A stretch of DNA of 64,000 nt from NCBI GenBank assembly GCA_029817715.1, contig JARUPY010000189.1:1178001-1242000 (forward strand), read 5' to 3'. The notes beneath the pieces were generated by a model, which had not been told where the DNA came from, did not search any database, and saw only the letters and a program-made list of their open reading frames with translations. The position numbers and the translations under genes were made by a program. Source of the DNA: Melastoma dodecandrum. Lineage: Eukaryota > Streptophyta > Magnoliopsida > Myrtales > Melastomataceae. Numbering within the stretch: the first letter of the stretch is position 1; the number at the start of each line of letters is the position of its first letter. Below are positions 23,522 to 34,739 of this stretch, piece by piece.

Positions 23522-23909
23522 AACCGTATGTCGATGTGGGATCAATATATTGTTTGATTATTCCTAAATTAATTGAGATCTGGTCCTCGCGATTTGAGAT
23601 TTGTACGTTGGAATCAGGTTCATCCCTAAACGATAGGAATTAGGGTTTGCGTTTCTAATTAAAAAAATTAATTAAAATTAAAAATAACGTAAAGAACGGA
23701 TTGTGTGCTGTGGCCACACCACATTTTCGTGTGTCCATACTGCCAGATCCATGGAGTACAGATTGTTCCGTGTGGCCACATCACACCTTCGTATGGCCAC
23801 ACGGGCGGAGGTTCAAAGATCAGACGCCTCCGTGTGGCTACATGACTTTTAGGTTACTCGTCGCCTGAGAGTCGTGTTACTCGATGCTCCATTGTCGCCT
23901 CCTTTCGTC

Positions 23910-24045
23910 GCCTCGCTTATTCACATGGGCGACGGAGGCCGAGGTGTAAGCAAAGCGACAACCGTCCTTGTATCATTGCCTCGCTTACTCGCATAGGCGA
24001 CGGAGGCTGAGGTGTGGGCGAAGTGACGATTGTCCTTGTATAGGA
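23910..24045 (+). repeat. Tandem duplication, 2 x 68 bp, copia leader
   Basis: Two adjacent units start gcctcgctta at 23910 and 23978 and share gcgacggagg and gtccttgtat. A looser repeat of 'ttggctgccaaag ... tcg' follows at about 24230 and 24330. The whole untranslated leader (23522-24540) seems built from local duplications. Confidence 0.75.
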
Positions 24046-24539
24046 ATGCGACCAACCTCTGGCATCACGTGACTAAGGCAACATGTGATTTTGTGTAAGC
24101 GAACATGTGGGGTGACTTCACATTTGTGTCGTAAGCGTGACCACCAAAGTGGCTTGCTTGCAGTGATAGGTGAGTTATCTCACGGGCATGTGCATTTATG
24201 GTAAGTGGCCTTCGGATTTGTGCTTTGGTTGTTTGGCTGCCAAAGCGACTCGACCAGAGTGACAACAGGAGTTTCTTACAATCATACATGTTCTCAGTAA
24301 GTGAGTTGTCTCATATTTGTACTTTGAGTGCTTGGCTGCCAAAGTGGCTCGCTCGAAGTGACAAGTGGGATTTTCTCGGACTTGTTGAGGGTTACTGGAT
24401 TTGTCTTAACTATGCTGGTGTGGGGTCCTTCTACCCAAAAATGTTAGATTTTCTACATTTAGTGTCGTCTGAGATTCTCTAGTTGATAGTCTATGTAATT
24501 GATTATTACATTTTTATTCATTCATGTGTTGTTGCCTTT

Positions 24540-25474
24540 TTGTTTTCCGTCATTCTTGCTTTGAACAATGTCGGTGTTGGTGTTGTTGAGGTCCTAAATG
24601 GATCTAATTACAATAAGTGGAAGGATGATCTTCTGTATGCCTTGGGATTTGTCAATCTGGATCTTGCCTTACATGTGGACCGCCCCGCTCCACTTACAGA
24701 ATGGGAGAATTTTAGCAAGAGGGAGCATTCAAATTATATGAACCTTCTAGCCATGAGGAGATCTATCTCAAAACATCTGTTGAGTGGCTACCCGAGACTG
24801 TGCTAGGGAGTTGCTCACTACCCGATATGGCTAAATCTAGTGTCATTCTGAAAAAGTTGACGAATGTGTCATATGACAATGTGGGAGGCGTGAGAGATTA
24901 CATCCTGAGAATGGTTGCCCTCCAATCTAAGCTTAAAAGCCTTGAAATTCCTCTCCCAGATAAGTTCATCATTCTTCATGCTCTAAATTCCTTACCTCCG
25001 AATTTCTCTCTAATCAAAACTGCTTTATTCTCCCAAAATGAGAGTTGGACTGTCAATGATCTGATAAGTAAGTGTATAGCGGAGGAGGAGAAACTTAAGA
25101 GGGATAAGAGTGAGAGTGCTTTCTGTGTGTCTTCATTTAGATCTTCTTTTTTAAAGGGTAAGAAGCATTCTAAGTGTTTTCATCCCAGTGCTTTTACAAA
25201 TAAGGGATTTAAGAGGCATGGTCACGATCAGAGTGAGGGAGGTTCTAAGGTTATTTTTAAGAAAGATGTCAAAGGTTTCTATTGTCAAAAGCTGAGACAT
25301 CTAAAGAAAGATTGCTTTAAGCTAAAAGCTCGGCTTGAGCAAAACAAGTCCGGAGGTAACTCATCTGTTTTTGTCTGTTTTGAGTCAAATCTAATTGATG
25401 TCTCACCCCTAGTCTCACCTAGCTCTTTGTGGATTGATAGTGGTGCTTCAGTGCATGTTACTATGACATTGTAG
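24540..25474 (+). pseudogene. Copia gag and start of protease
   Basis: The first block (about 24570-24800) reads VLNGSNYNKWKDDLLYALG and LDLALHVD, typical of plant copia Gag N-termini. A frame change near 24800 leads into the central Gag domain (YILRMVALQSKLKSLEIPLPD and so on). The zinc knuckle is degenerate: at about 25275-25320 only YCQKLRHLKKDCFK remains, with the second cysteine replaced by Leu. The protease motif WIDSGASVHVT ends the piece and a TAG follows at 25471. Confidence 0.8.
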
Positions 25475-25522
25475 AGGTTCAAGAGCATAAGGAAACCAAG
25501 TGAGGCGGAGTCAAAGCTTAAA

Positions 25523-26650
25523 GTGGGAAATGATGCTGAAGTCAAAGTCGAGTCCATAGGAGTTGTCCATCTTATTCTAGAGTTAAATAATGTTCTCATA
25601 TTGAGAAATGTCTTTTATGTTCCCACTATTAGACGAAACTTGATTTCTATTTCAGCTTTGAACTTCAACGGTTACTCTTTTCTTTTCGAACAAGGTTCAG
25701 TCTAGTTATCTTTAAATTTCCAGATTGTTTGTTCTGGAATTTTAAATAATGGATTATTCCAATTGCTTTTGACTCCTACTACTTTCCAAAACTTTTCTGT
25801 TGAGTCGAGTTCCTCCAAGAGACCTTTGTCTACTGAAAATTTTTGTCTGTTATGGCATAAACACTTAGGTCACATATCGAGAGAAAGGATTCAAAGATTA
25901 CTTAAAAGTGAAATTCTACCTTCTCTTGATTTCAGTGATCTAGAAATTTGTGTTGATTGCATTAAAGGTAAATTCACAAAGTCTAAGAATAAAGCATCTA
26001 CTCGTAGCTCAGAGCTTTTAGAAATCATTCACACTGACATCTCTTGACTTTATCCTACTACCTTGTGTGGAAACAAATATTTTATAACATTCATAGTGAT
26101 TTCTCTCGGTATGGCTATCTCTATTTCATTAATGAGAAGTCAGAAGCTCTTGACAAATTTAAAGTCTTTAAAATCGAAGCGAGAAGCAGTTAGAGAAAGT
26201 CATTAAGATAGTACGGTCTGATCGTGGTGGTGAGTATTATGGTAGACATGATAGTTTTGGACAATAAATGAGACCGTTTGCTAAGTACTTGCAGGAATGT
26301 GGGATTGTTCCACAATATACCATGCCTTATATGCCCGAATAAAATGGTGTGGCCTAAAGGCGGAATTGCACCCTTACGGATATGATGAAAAGCATGATGA
26401 GTAGGTCTAACCTACCGAGTTTTCTATGAGGTGAGGCGCTTAGATCTGCTTTGTACATCCTTAACCGTGTTCCTACAAAATCTGTGCCTAAAACTCCTTT
26501 TGAAATTTGGACTTGTTGTAAACCTTGCCTTAATCATCTTCGTGTGTGGGGGCGTCTTGCTGAGGTGAAAATTTTCAATTCCACAGTGAGTAAAATTGAT
26601 GCAAAGACTACTGGTTGCTTTTTCATTTGATATCCTGATAGGTCTAAATG
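25523..26650 (+). pseudogene. Copia protease end and integrase
   Basis: 25523-25705 carries the protease C-terminal part (NVFYVPTIRRNLISISAL). 25763-26047 has the integrase zinc-binding region LWHKHLGHISRERIQRLLK followed by CVDCIKGKFTKSKN. The catalytic core (26048-26650) is still recognisable in the three frames (VRSDRGGEYYG near 26211, then QNGVA-like and RTAxxMMKSMM-like text) but contains stops and indels. Confidence 0.8.
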
Positions 26651-26654
26651 GTAT

Positions 26655-27703
26655 ATGTTATATTGTCTCAGTCATGGGAGGACAGCGATTGACTCTATGA
26701 ACGCTATGTTTTTGGAGTACGATGTTACTGATGATATCAATACTGGTGTTGATGGTCCTGACACATTTGAGCAGAATGAGAAAGTATTATTTCCTCTCCA
26801 TGTCCCTCATACTGATGTCACTATTGTTCCAAGTCACTTTGTTGAACACCCTGTTGTTAATGATTCTTCTACACAGCCCGAGTCTTCTTCTCAGAATACT
26901 TTTCATGAGATTCTTGTTAGGAGGTCTGTTAGGCAAAGAGGACCCGCTATTAGTGAAGACTATGTTATCTATCTTGGAGAATCTGGTGTCAATTTGGAAG
27001 ATCCTGTAAGTTATCGGGACGTTGTTACTAGTTCCCATGGAGGCATGTGGCTTGATACTATGAGAGATGAAATGCTTTCCATGTCACATAATGGTGTGTG
27101 GGAGCTTGTTGATTTGCCAGATGGTTGTCATCCAGTTGGGTGCAAATGGGTGTTCAAAACTAAGCTGGATGCAAATGGAAAAGTAGGTCGATATAAGGCG
27201 AGGTTAGTGGCAAAAGGCTTTACTCAACAGCCAGGTAATGATTATACTGAGACATTTTCTTCCGTCTCTTCTAAGGATGGTTTTCGGATTATCATGGCAT
27301 TGGTTGCACTTTATGATCTTGAACTACATCATATGGATGTTAAAACTGCTTTTCTGAATGGTAGTATAAAGGAGGATGTTTATATGGTGTAGCCAGAGGG
27401 TTTTGAGGAAACTAGTAAGGAGAATATGGTCTGTAGTCTTAAGAAGTCCATATATGGTTTGAAACGGGCATCTCGTCAATGGTACTTGAAATTTGACGAA
27501 ATAGTAACTTCTTTTGGTTTTGTGGAGAATAAGGATTGTATTTATCTAAAGACTAGTGGGAGCAAGTACATATTTCTGGTCTTGTATGTATATGATATCC
27601 TTCTTGCTAGCAATGATGTTGGTTTGCTACATGAAACTAAATTGATGTTAACGAGGTCTTTCGATATGAAAGATCTTGGAGAGGCATTTTTGTTCTCGGC
27701 ATA
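26655..27703 (+). pseudogene. Copia reverse transcriptase
   Basis: A long open stretch (26655-27392) runs from the linker into RT: GCKWVFKTKLDANGKVGRYKARLVAKGFTQ is split between motifs, followed by MDVKTAFLNG. After a TAG at 27390 it goes on with the KKSIYGLKRASRQWY motif and the catalytic YVYDIL, where the usual YVDDI has its first Asp replaced by Tyr. That change would abolish polymerase activity. Confidence 0.85.
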
Positions 27704-27793
27704 GATATACGGCGAGATAGATCTCGTGGGCTATTGGGACTTTCTCAAAGAGTGCTTAAGTGTTTTGAAATGGAAGGTTGTTAGCCCAGTGTT

Positions 27794-28540
27794 GTGCCTG
27801 TACAAAAGGGAGACAAATTCAGTAAAAATCAGTGTCCCAAAAATGACTTCAAAAAGGAGTCGATGGTGAATGTACCTTATGCTAGTGCCGTTGGGAGTTT
27901 AATGTATGCACATGTATGCACTAGGTCGGATATTGCATTTGCAGTAAGTGTTCTTGGCATATATCAGTCTAATCCTGGTCCTGATCACTAGATGGCTGCC
28001 AAGAAAGTCATGAGGTATCTGAAGGGGACACGTAATTATATGCTTGTGTATAGGCTCTCAGACAATCTTGAAGTACTGAGTTATACTGATTCTGATTTTG
28101 GGACATGTACAGATGATAGGAAATCTACTTCAGGATATTTATTCATGATGGCTGGAGGGGTAATTTCTTGGAAAAGTGTTAAACAAACTCTGACAGCTTC
28201 ATCCACTATGCAAGTAGAGTTTGTGGTATGTTATGGGGCGATGGCACACGCTATTTGGCTTAAAAACTTCATAGCAGGGCTTGTTGTTGTTGATTCTATA
28301 TGTAGACCGCTGAGAATATTTTGTGATAACAGCGCGGCTGTTATGTTCTCAAAGTACAATAAGAGTTCTAGTTGTTCGTAGCATATAGAGATCAAATATC
28401 TCACTGTCAGGGATCATGTAAAGAAAGGGAATGTTGAGATTAAGCACATCCGCACTGACGCGACGATTGTAGACCCATTAACCAAGGGATTACCACCTGG
28501 TATTTTTCAGGTTCATGTTACTAGCATGGGGTGGTAGAGT
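27794..28540 (+). pseudogene. Copia RNase H
   Basis: 27794-27991 covers the RT-RNase H junction (YASAVGSLMYAHVCTRSDIAF), and 27992-28381 covers RNase H (SYTDSDFGTCTDDRKSTSGYLF, GGVISWKSVKQTLTASSTMQ). The pieces are separated by one TAG at 27989. The C-terminus (EIKYLTVRDHVKKG and DPLTKGLPP-like) reads on to about 28540. About 650 bp of non-coding sequence with no gene separates it from the 3' LTR. Confidence 0.85.
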
Positions 28541-29195
28541 CTTTTGATTTACTTGGTTAGTGGGAGTCTTCGTTTGACTCATTGATGTATGAATTGAGAC
28601 ACTTGTTTCAGTTTTATATGATTATCATCATTCCTAATTTTATCAAATATTACATGTGCACATGTTTAAAACTCTCAAGATCTGGTGTTTATCTTGAGCA
28701 TGATAGTTTGTCAAATTAGTATGTCTCTGATGATACCATTGAGGTTCTTGCGAGTTTTACATTTGAGACATACGGGTCATTAGTGCCAATTTATTTCATC
28801 CGGCTTCTTATAAGCATTAAGGTCACTAATGGGTATTCTGATTTTACTAAGGTATGCAGGTTACAAAAGTTTTCTGACTTTTGTGAAGTATAAAGGTTAC
28901 AGGAAAATTTATAAGACCAACCGAAAATAACATCATTGTGATCACCATTGAGAGATCACCGCCACATTGACCTACTGATGTTGGAGTTGTGGATGCTCGT
29001 GATTACGGTTGTCCAATGTCGTTAAATGATGTGACGATGACCATGGTTCAGTGTTAGCAACTTTAATAGTCGAGATTGTTTTGAGATGTTGTCCCGTCTA
29101 TTGTTTACTATGATATGACCATATATGTGTATAGTCTGAGAGCCGTTTTTGAAAGTACTTTTGACTTTGAAATCTATTATAGGCCAGTGGGAGAA

Positions 29196-29708
29196 TGTTG
29201 AAAGTTTATAAAAATTTTATTTTACTTTAATTTATTTTATTTTGTTTTGTTTTATAAAATTTTTTTGGGCTATAATTAATTGTTTTGTTTATTTAAAAAC
29301 GGGCTGTATGTTAATTACGAGACAATTCATGATAGCCCCTTTTGATTTTGGGTAATCTATGGGCTTTTATGGCATCTCGGTTTTTGTTATTGATGTGGGC
29401 TAGATGGCAATTCGGTGTAGGCCAAATGTTGACGAAGGACCGTGATGAAAGGGCCCGTCACATTTATAATAGCGTTAGGTCCCCTCTCCCACTGATGTAT
29501 CATTAAACAGTTCCATCGGTCGTCTCGTCAGGAGGGAGGGGAAGACCTAAGGCACCTTGTTGGCGTTTACTGTAGATTGTATCTACGGATCTCAGCTTCC
29601 ACGATTGTCTTGGAGATCATGGCGCAAACAGGTATGCTTTCGTTTTCCCTTTACTTGGTGACCCAAATCGACTGTGGTGATTTTGGGTTTGCGATTAATT
29701 CGCTAACA
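29196..29708 (+). repeat. 3' LTR of the 23.0-29.7 kb copia element
   Basis: 513 bp, longer than its partner because of a T-rich stretch around 29230-29290. It ends at GCTAACA, followed by the duplicated GGAAG. Confidence 0.95.
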
Positions 29709-30073
29709 GGAAGAGCTTACTGAAAGTACAGCCGAGTGCTTTTCATCGAAACTAACTTTGCAGAAGGTCATCGTACCCAAAGGTTGGGATGCTTGGCATG
29801 CTACTGGCAAAGAGTAAGATAGTTTTTCAAAGGAGTGAAACAGTTTGGCTAGATCAATTTGGTTACAGAAGCCGACACTGCAGCGGTCTAGCCGATAATG
29901 ACCTGAATCTCCTCCCGCGTTGCTTTCTTGCAGGAGTAACTTGGTTAACGTAGAAGCCGGATGCACCGGACCGGGCGCTGACTTATCGAGAAGGGTGAAA
30001 TGGGATCTAAGCTTGCGCTATCCGAATCTCAACAAGTATTCCACCGTTTCCTACGTCAACCAAGGGAACTGAC
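29709..30073 (+). pseudogene. Pectin methylesterase, 3' part (split gene)
   Basis: Immediately after the copia 3' LTR the sequence resumes the same gene. It reads through GRAY (the conserved arginine motif cut by the insertion), then VLFIETNF and, in a shifted frame, VPKGWDAWHATGKE. After an intron (about 29816-29936) comes CTGPGADLSRRVKW, the family's C-terminal block, and a stop near 30071. A stop follows GRAY directly and a frameshift is needed before VPKGWDAW, so this half is also damaged. The 5 bp GGAAG here is the duplicated target. Confidence 0.85.
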
Positions 30074-31378
30074 TCGGCGAAATACCTGTATCGGCGCTTC
30101 CCGACCCATCCACTGAGAGCGGTGATGATTATTAGCTAGTTACGATTAGCGGGAGCAAAAACTTTCTCCCATGCACATGCGAATCACACATGCGAAATCT
30201 AAGAGTACACGACACAAGGAAAATGAATTGCACCACGAGGACCCGACTGTTCTGTCTTAACTAGTGATCGCTAGATATGAATAATACTAACTAAAAAATG
30301 AGATAGTCACTACTTGAAAAATTTTAGGCCATATATATGGATAGATCTAGGCCTTATACCCGAGTATCCCTTGATTTTCACCTACCACGACTCACTGGCA
30401 TTGCTTGGCTCACGCCTTTCGCTCATAAGAGCACGATATGTTGCCATCGCTCTTTGGATGAGTGTTACTTGATTCAAACTTTAGCTTAATGTTGAATATC
30501 GTTCGGATTCTATTCGCCTAAAAGAAATCACCCAGACGAGAAACGTGGGCACGGTCTAAGAACATGTATCACAAAACCGAGAAGGTAGTTGAGATTTAAC
30601 GAAGATGAAACGCAGGTGACTCAACAATAGTTAAAGCCATGCAACACGAAGATAACTTCCAGATATAAAGAAGTTAGTTAATTAGACATTTTCAATAGTA
30701 AAAATAACGCAATCATAATTCAAATAGAAAGTGGTTACAACATAGCTCTTTCGGTGTTAGGCTTTCTCAAACTCTATTGTGTTCTCTTTTATTGCACTTT
30801 GTATGCTTTTGTAAGTATTGGTTCTTACTTAAGTGTTGTAATTTTTATTTACTCTTTACTCGAATCAAATATTGAGCCTCGTGTTTATTTTTTCTAAATA
30901 TTCATGATGAAACACATCTTCGACGACTATAGTGGAAGTAGGATGAAACGAAGAGATAATAAAGTTGGTAGAGCATATGAAAATGACCTTGTAAATCCAG
31001 TGTAGTCGAATAATGCATCTATCAAATTCTAAAAATATTGTGATTGAGAGGTTCTTGTAGAAAAAATCATGTAGGTCGATTTAAAGAAAATTAAAAAATT
31101 CGAACAAAAGATTAAAACTTACATTAAAAACTTAGAGCAAAACCTCGAAATCATTAGCAAGACTCCAGCAGTCATGCGTCTTGGTATTTACATGAGTCGT
31201 TTGCCCGACTAAATTCCTACTCCGGCCGATCACCGATTTGATCTCTGACATAAATCCAGAAAACGACAAAAACACAAGTCAAAGCCGCCATTTCTTCCCC
31301 GCAGTCCCAATAACAACGCCGTGGGTCGATCCGGGAAACCCAAATCCTGCGCATTTGACCTTTCCTCGATCCCCGGCA
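30074..31378. other. Intergenic, no gene seen
   Basis: I see no coding conservation. The last part (31200-31378) becomes GC-rich and includes the 5' leader of the following gene. The antisense open frame over 31217-31540 overlaps its first exon and is a shadow. Confidence 0.5.
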
Positions 31379-34114
31379 ATGCGCCCATGCACGAACCCAG
31401 TTCGTATTTTGCCCCTCCTGTTCGTCCTCGTGTTGCGAGTCAGCTCGCACCAGGAATCCGGGGAGTGGGAGTGCGAAGCCGGTTCTCAGGTCCGGGTCGA
31501 TGCCCAGTTCAGGCCCGGGATCGTTACCCTTGATGGGCACGCGGATGATTGGAAGGACGTTGATGGGTCGGAGTTTTCTCTCCTCCCCGCGCTCGACCCG
31601 GATGAGGATAAGGAGTACAAGGCCGGCAAGATGACCGTAAAGGTCGCTTCTTGATCACTTGGTGCATGAATGTCGGAGTTTGTTTCTGTTCGTCTTTTTT
31701 TTTGGATGAGATTTGGCATGATAGTGGGGATTTGTGCGCAGGAGTTAATGATAACTTGATTTGATCGTGTTGTTATTGGATGCCTGGTTGATTGGTTTCT
31801 GGAGATGAGATTTGACAGGAAAAGTGTTTGATTGTTTGTAGGCGTTGCATGATGGGAGGAATATCTACTTCCTGTTGCAAGTGGATGAAGATTATGCTTA
31901 CACAAAAGGGTGAGAAATTTCAGGCTCGCTTTGTGACTTTCTCCTGGTGGTGTCAATCTGAAAAAGGTTCCGGGTTAGGCACTGTTTGACTTGTTGGATG
32001 TTGGATTCGGAAATGGTGTTGTTGATATCCAGCTGAGTTGGTGGAAATCTGATTCTGCAATCCGGGTTTGCTGTTTCAACTTTCTGATAGGTGCTATCTG
32101 TATGATACTTTTGAGATGGCCCCGCGCTCTCATCAGATAGCAAAACTTGGTTTTCTAAAAGAAACCATGGTACACTTCAATTAGGCACTTGGTCTTCCTA
32201 TTAACAATGAACTGTGAGGATAAGAGCAACTCTTGGAAATGAAGCAAGTCAATTGATTAAGAAACTTATTTTTGTATGGAGCAAGGAAGGTGATTCTCTA
32301 GTTTAACTTTTAGCTGGGTTAGTGCTCTTTCCTTGTGGCATAAGATATATTCTAGCCTTCTCCTGTAGTGCCAACACGTCGGATTAGAAAACATAAGATT
32401 TTCCGCTCTTGATCTTCTTCCTAGAGTAGTCACGTTGCTAAGCAACCCTCTTGCCTATGCAGAGACAGCAAGAAATGTCCATCGGTTGCCCTCATGTTCC
32501 AAATTGGGGAACGTGCTACCTATCATAATGTAAATTCCTCATCTTTCCCTTTCCTTTATTAGATAAGGTACTCATAGAGACTCATTCCAGAGTTCCAGTC
32601 GGTAAAGTTCAAGTTCCTATTTGTCCCCTTAGTTTTATTTTTGGTCATTGCCTATTATGGAATGCAATGTGGTAGATGGGAGGCTGCACGGAAGGAACCG
32701 ACGAGTGCACAAGCAAAACATGCAAAGGTCATGAAGTTGATATCATGCACTTCTCAATTGGGAATGCTATACCTGGACGACTATATGGTGCCAATCCTAT
32801 AGACAATGGCGAAAGAAATGGCGGCGACAGGTGCTGCATCTCTCTCTGTCTCTATGTGTTTTTTTGCCCCCTTTTCAGCTGTGGATCTATCAAAGGATGA
32901 CGTAATGATACTCGTGTCACCAGGTTTGGCCATCTGGTTGACCTTTTCTCGTGGACACCACACTGTAGATTCCGCGATGGAACTGGTCCTCCAGGTATCT
33001 TCTTCTCTTTAGTAATGGTTTTCTGCCCTCATCTCTTTTATGTGTGAGTAGGACCAGCAGATTTATTTTCTACTTAGACGGTTAAAGACTTATTTTCACT
33101 TCACAGTAGCTGTATCCTGAGCAAGTGTTTAGCCATAAGTATTTGTTGTATTTCTCTTAAAAAAATCTCATTTCGACTGCAGGAAATGACTCTAGTGCTC
33201 AGAATGATTGGAGCGGAGCTTGGTGGCATAGCAGTCTCTCACTTCACTCAGGTAGATAGTGGCTTTTTCTAGATCAATTGATGTGGATAGATGGGTGGTT
33301 ACTGAATATCGTTACTCGCACCGATTGTTACTGTGGGCTGAAACGCGGTTGTGATTGTTGTTTGGGGAAGCACATAAAAATTTCTATATAGCACAAAGGA
33401 CTTCCCCGACTTTGTGTTTTCTCTAGAATGGAACTATTGGCATCATTTTTATCTTCAAATTGGAGTATCTAAGTTCATCAAGGACTTTTGTCTACTGATC
33501 GATGCCCTTCTCTGCTGATACGATTGCTTTAATCAATCCGGTTCCCAGGCTTTGTGGAGGAAGATAGTCCTTATGCTTCAAATGGTCAGAAGGGAAGTTA
33601 CATCTTTGAATTTACAAGGCCTTTGCGAACCATGGATCGCGTTCAACAGGTTAGAAAGTAAAGAGTGCCCCATTTTCATCCATTTGTTATCCAGTATTGA
33701 TCACGAGCTTCGTCTGTGATCCTCTGTCGATGCTTTTGAATAAGTATTAGTTTCTTTATTTAGCGCTTGAAACTGAGCTAATTTGGATCTGAAGGCCCCC
33801 CTCTTCTCGTGCAGGATGTCCAATTCACCATTGGCGAGACGGCCAATATGGCCGTAGCCTTTTGGTATCCTGTGGATGGAAACCCATGGCATGGATCTAG
33901 CCACTACTCCATCAACTGCGACTGGGTGCCATTGGACACTTCTTTTGGGGGACCCTCCCTCACAAAAGCGGAGTCCACACATTCGTGGGACGTGGCAAGT
34001 GCTTTCTCGCTGTTATTCGCAGTGATTTCACTATGTCTCTCAGTCTTTGTCATGTACCGGTTGACAGGACCTGGTAGCATCGCATATAAGCCCATGGAAA
34101 TAGCTCTAGGCTAA
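31379..34114 (+). CDS. Ethylbenzene-dehydrogenase-like heme-domain membrane protein
   Basis: Eight exons close in frame to 364 residues: 31379-31642, 31842-31909, 32463-32529, 32676-32830, 32924-32994, 33183-33251, 33549-33649 and 33815-34114, all GT/AG. An N-terminal hydrophobic run (ILPLLFVLVL, residues about 9-20) fits a signal peptide. The middle holds the cytochrome c-552/DMSO-reductase-like heme-binding fold (LDGHADDWKDV, NIYFLLQVDEDYAYTKG, FGHLVDLFSWTP, GSYIFEFTRPL). A single membrane helix (about 325-346) precedes a short tail, so the fold probably sits in a non-cytosolic compartment anchored at its C-terminus. In bacteria this domain is the gamma subunit of molybdenum dehydrogenases; no partner subunit is nearby and the plant role is not established. 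Start chosen as the first ATG giving the signal peptide. Confidence 0.87.
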
Positions 34115-34625
34115 GCTCTTATACGATTTTCTGGAGGCCTTCTGGCGTGATTCTTGATTTTCTCTATCTTTGCACATGAAAGACTAGGATTCTTGTTGAT
34201 GGGGAGGAAAAAATCCCACTCTAGAACTTCCGCAAGCACTGCCCTAGGGATTTTTTGTTATACAAGATTTGTGCCGAGGCTATTTTGCCCAGTTCTTCGG
34301 TGCGTTGGTAACTCCAAGACAAATGCTTCCCCTTTTTTCCGCAGTCTCCATTGTAACGAGGCTTTGGACTTTCCACAATCTAAGCTGTGTGTTGCGAGAT
34401 AAGGCCAGCCGATACTGGATACTTTTATTGGGTAGAGTTCCAGTCAAGCTGAATAACCATGTTCCTCCGAGTCAATGACAGCGGCTGCCACTGCCTTTCC
34501 CCTGTCGGCTTGCATCGGCACGATCACGAAGCAGCCGCTCATGCGGCTGCAATCCATTCGGTCTTCCAGCACGTTTCGCTGGGATAATTTTGTCCTCACG
34601 CAACTACAAAGATCCCCATGACATA
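34115..34625. other. 3' region and intergenic spacer
   Basis: This is the 3' untranslated region of the heme-domain gene followed by spacer. Open frames at 34154-34478 have no recognisable domain. No RNA gene was seen. Confidence 0.45.
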
Positions 34626-34626
34626 T

Positions 34627-34683
34627 GGCCCAAATTACTTAGCCCAATAAAAAATGGGCCAGGACCATTGGACCATAGGCCCA
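34627..34683 (+). promoter_or_regulatory. Four site II (TGGGCY) motifs upstream of COX5C
   Basis: Four copies lie within 57 bp: GGCCCA at 34627-34632, AGCCCA at 34641-34646, TGGGCC at 34655-34660 and GGCCCA at 34678-34683 (both orientations). Site II elements bind TCP factors and are over-represented in promoters of plant nuclear genes for oxidative phosphorylation, including COX5C genes. They lie about 60-160 bp before the presumed leader exon. Confidence 0.75.
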
Positions 34684-34739
34684 TAAGTGAAGCATTTTCC
34701 CCGGGGGGGGGGGCGGGAGGGGGCGGCAAACGCATTCCC

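Larger units (their letters stand above)
23053..29708 (+). mobile_element. Full-length Ty1/copia element inside a PME gene
   Basis: LTRs at 23053-23507 and 29196-29708 share TG...CA ends. GGAAG occurs at 23048-23052 and 29709-29713. A primer-binding site, TGGTATCATAGC, follows the 5' LTR and a purine run, gtgggagaa, precedes the 3' LTR. Coding order is gag, protease, integrase, RT, RNase H. Several single in-frame stops interrupt it (for example at 25471, 25703 and 26045), so the element is dead but structurally complete. The 3' LTR carries about 58 bp extra T-rich sequence near its start and many point differences from the 5' LTR, so the insertion is old. Confidence 0.95.

Noticed and set aside
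31238..31378. Upstream extension of the first exon of the heme-domain protein
   Set aside because: The frame is open but has no ATG before 31379, and the residues after 31379 form a proper signal peptide.
34703..34730. G-rich run upstream of COX5C as a regulatory G-quadruplex
   Set aside because: Homopolymer-like run of uncertain sequencing quality; no supporting evidence beyond composition.
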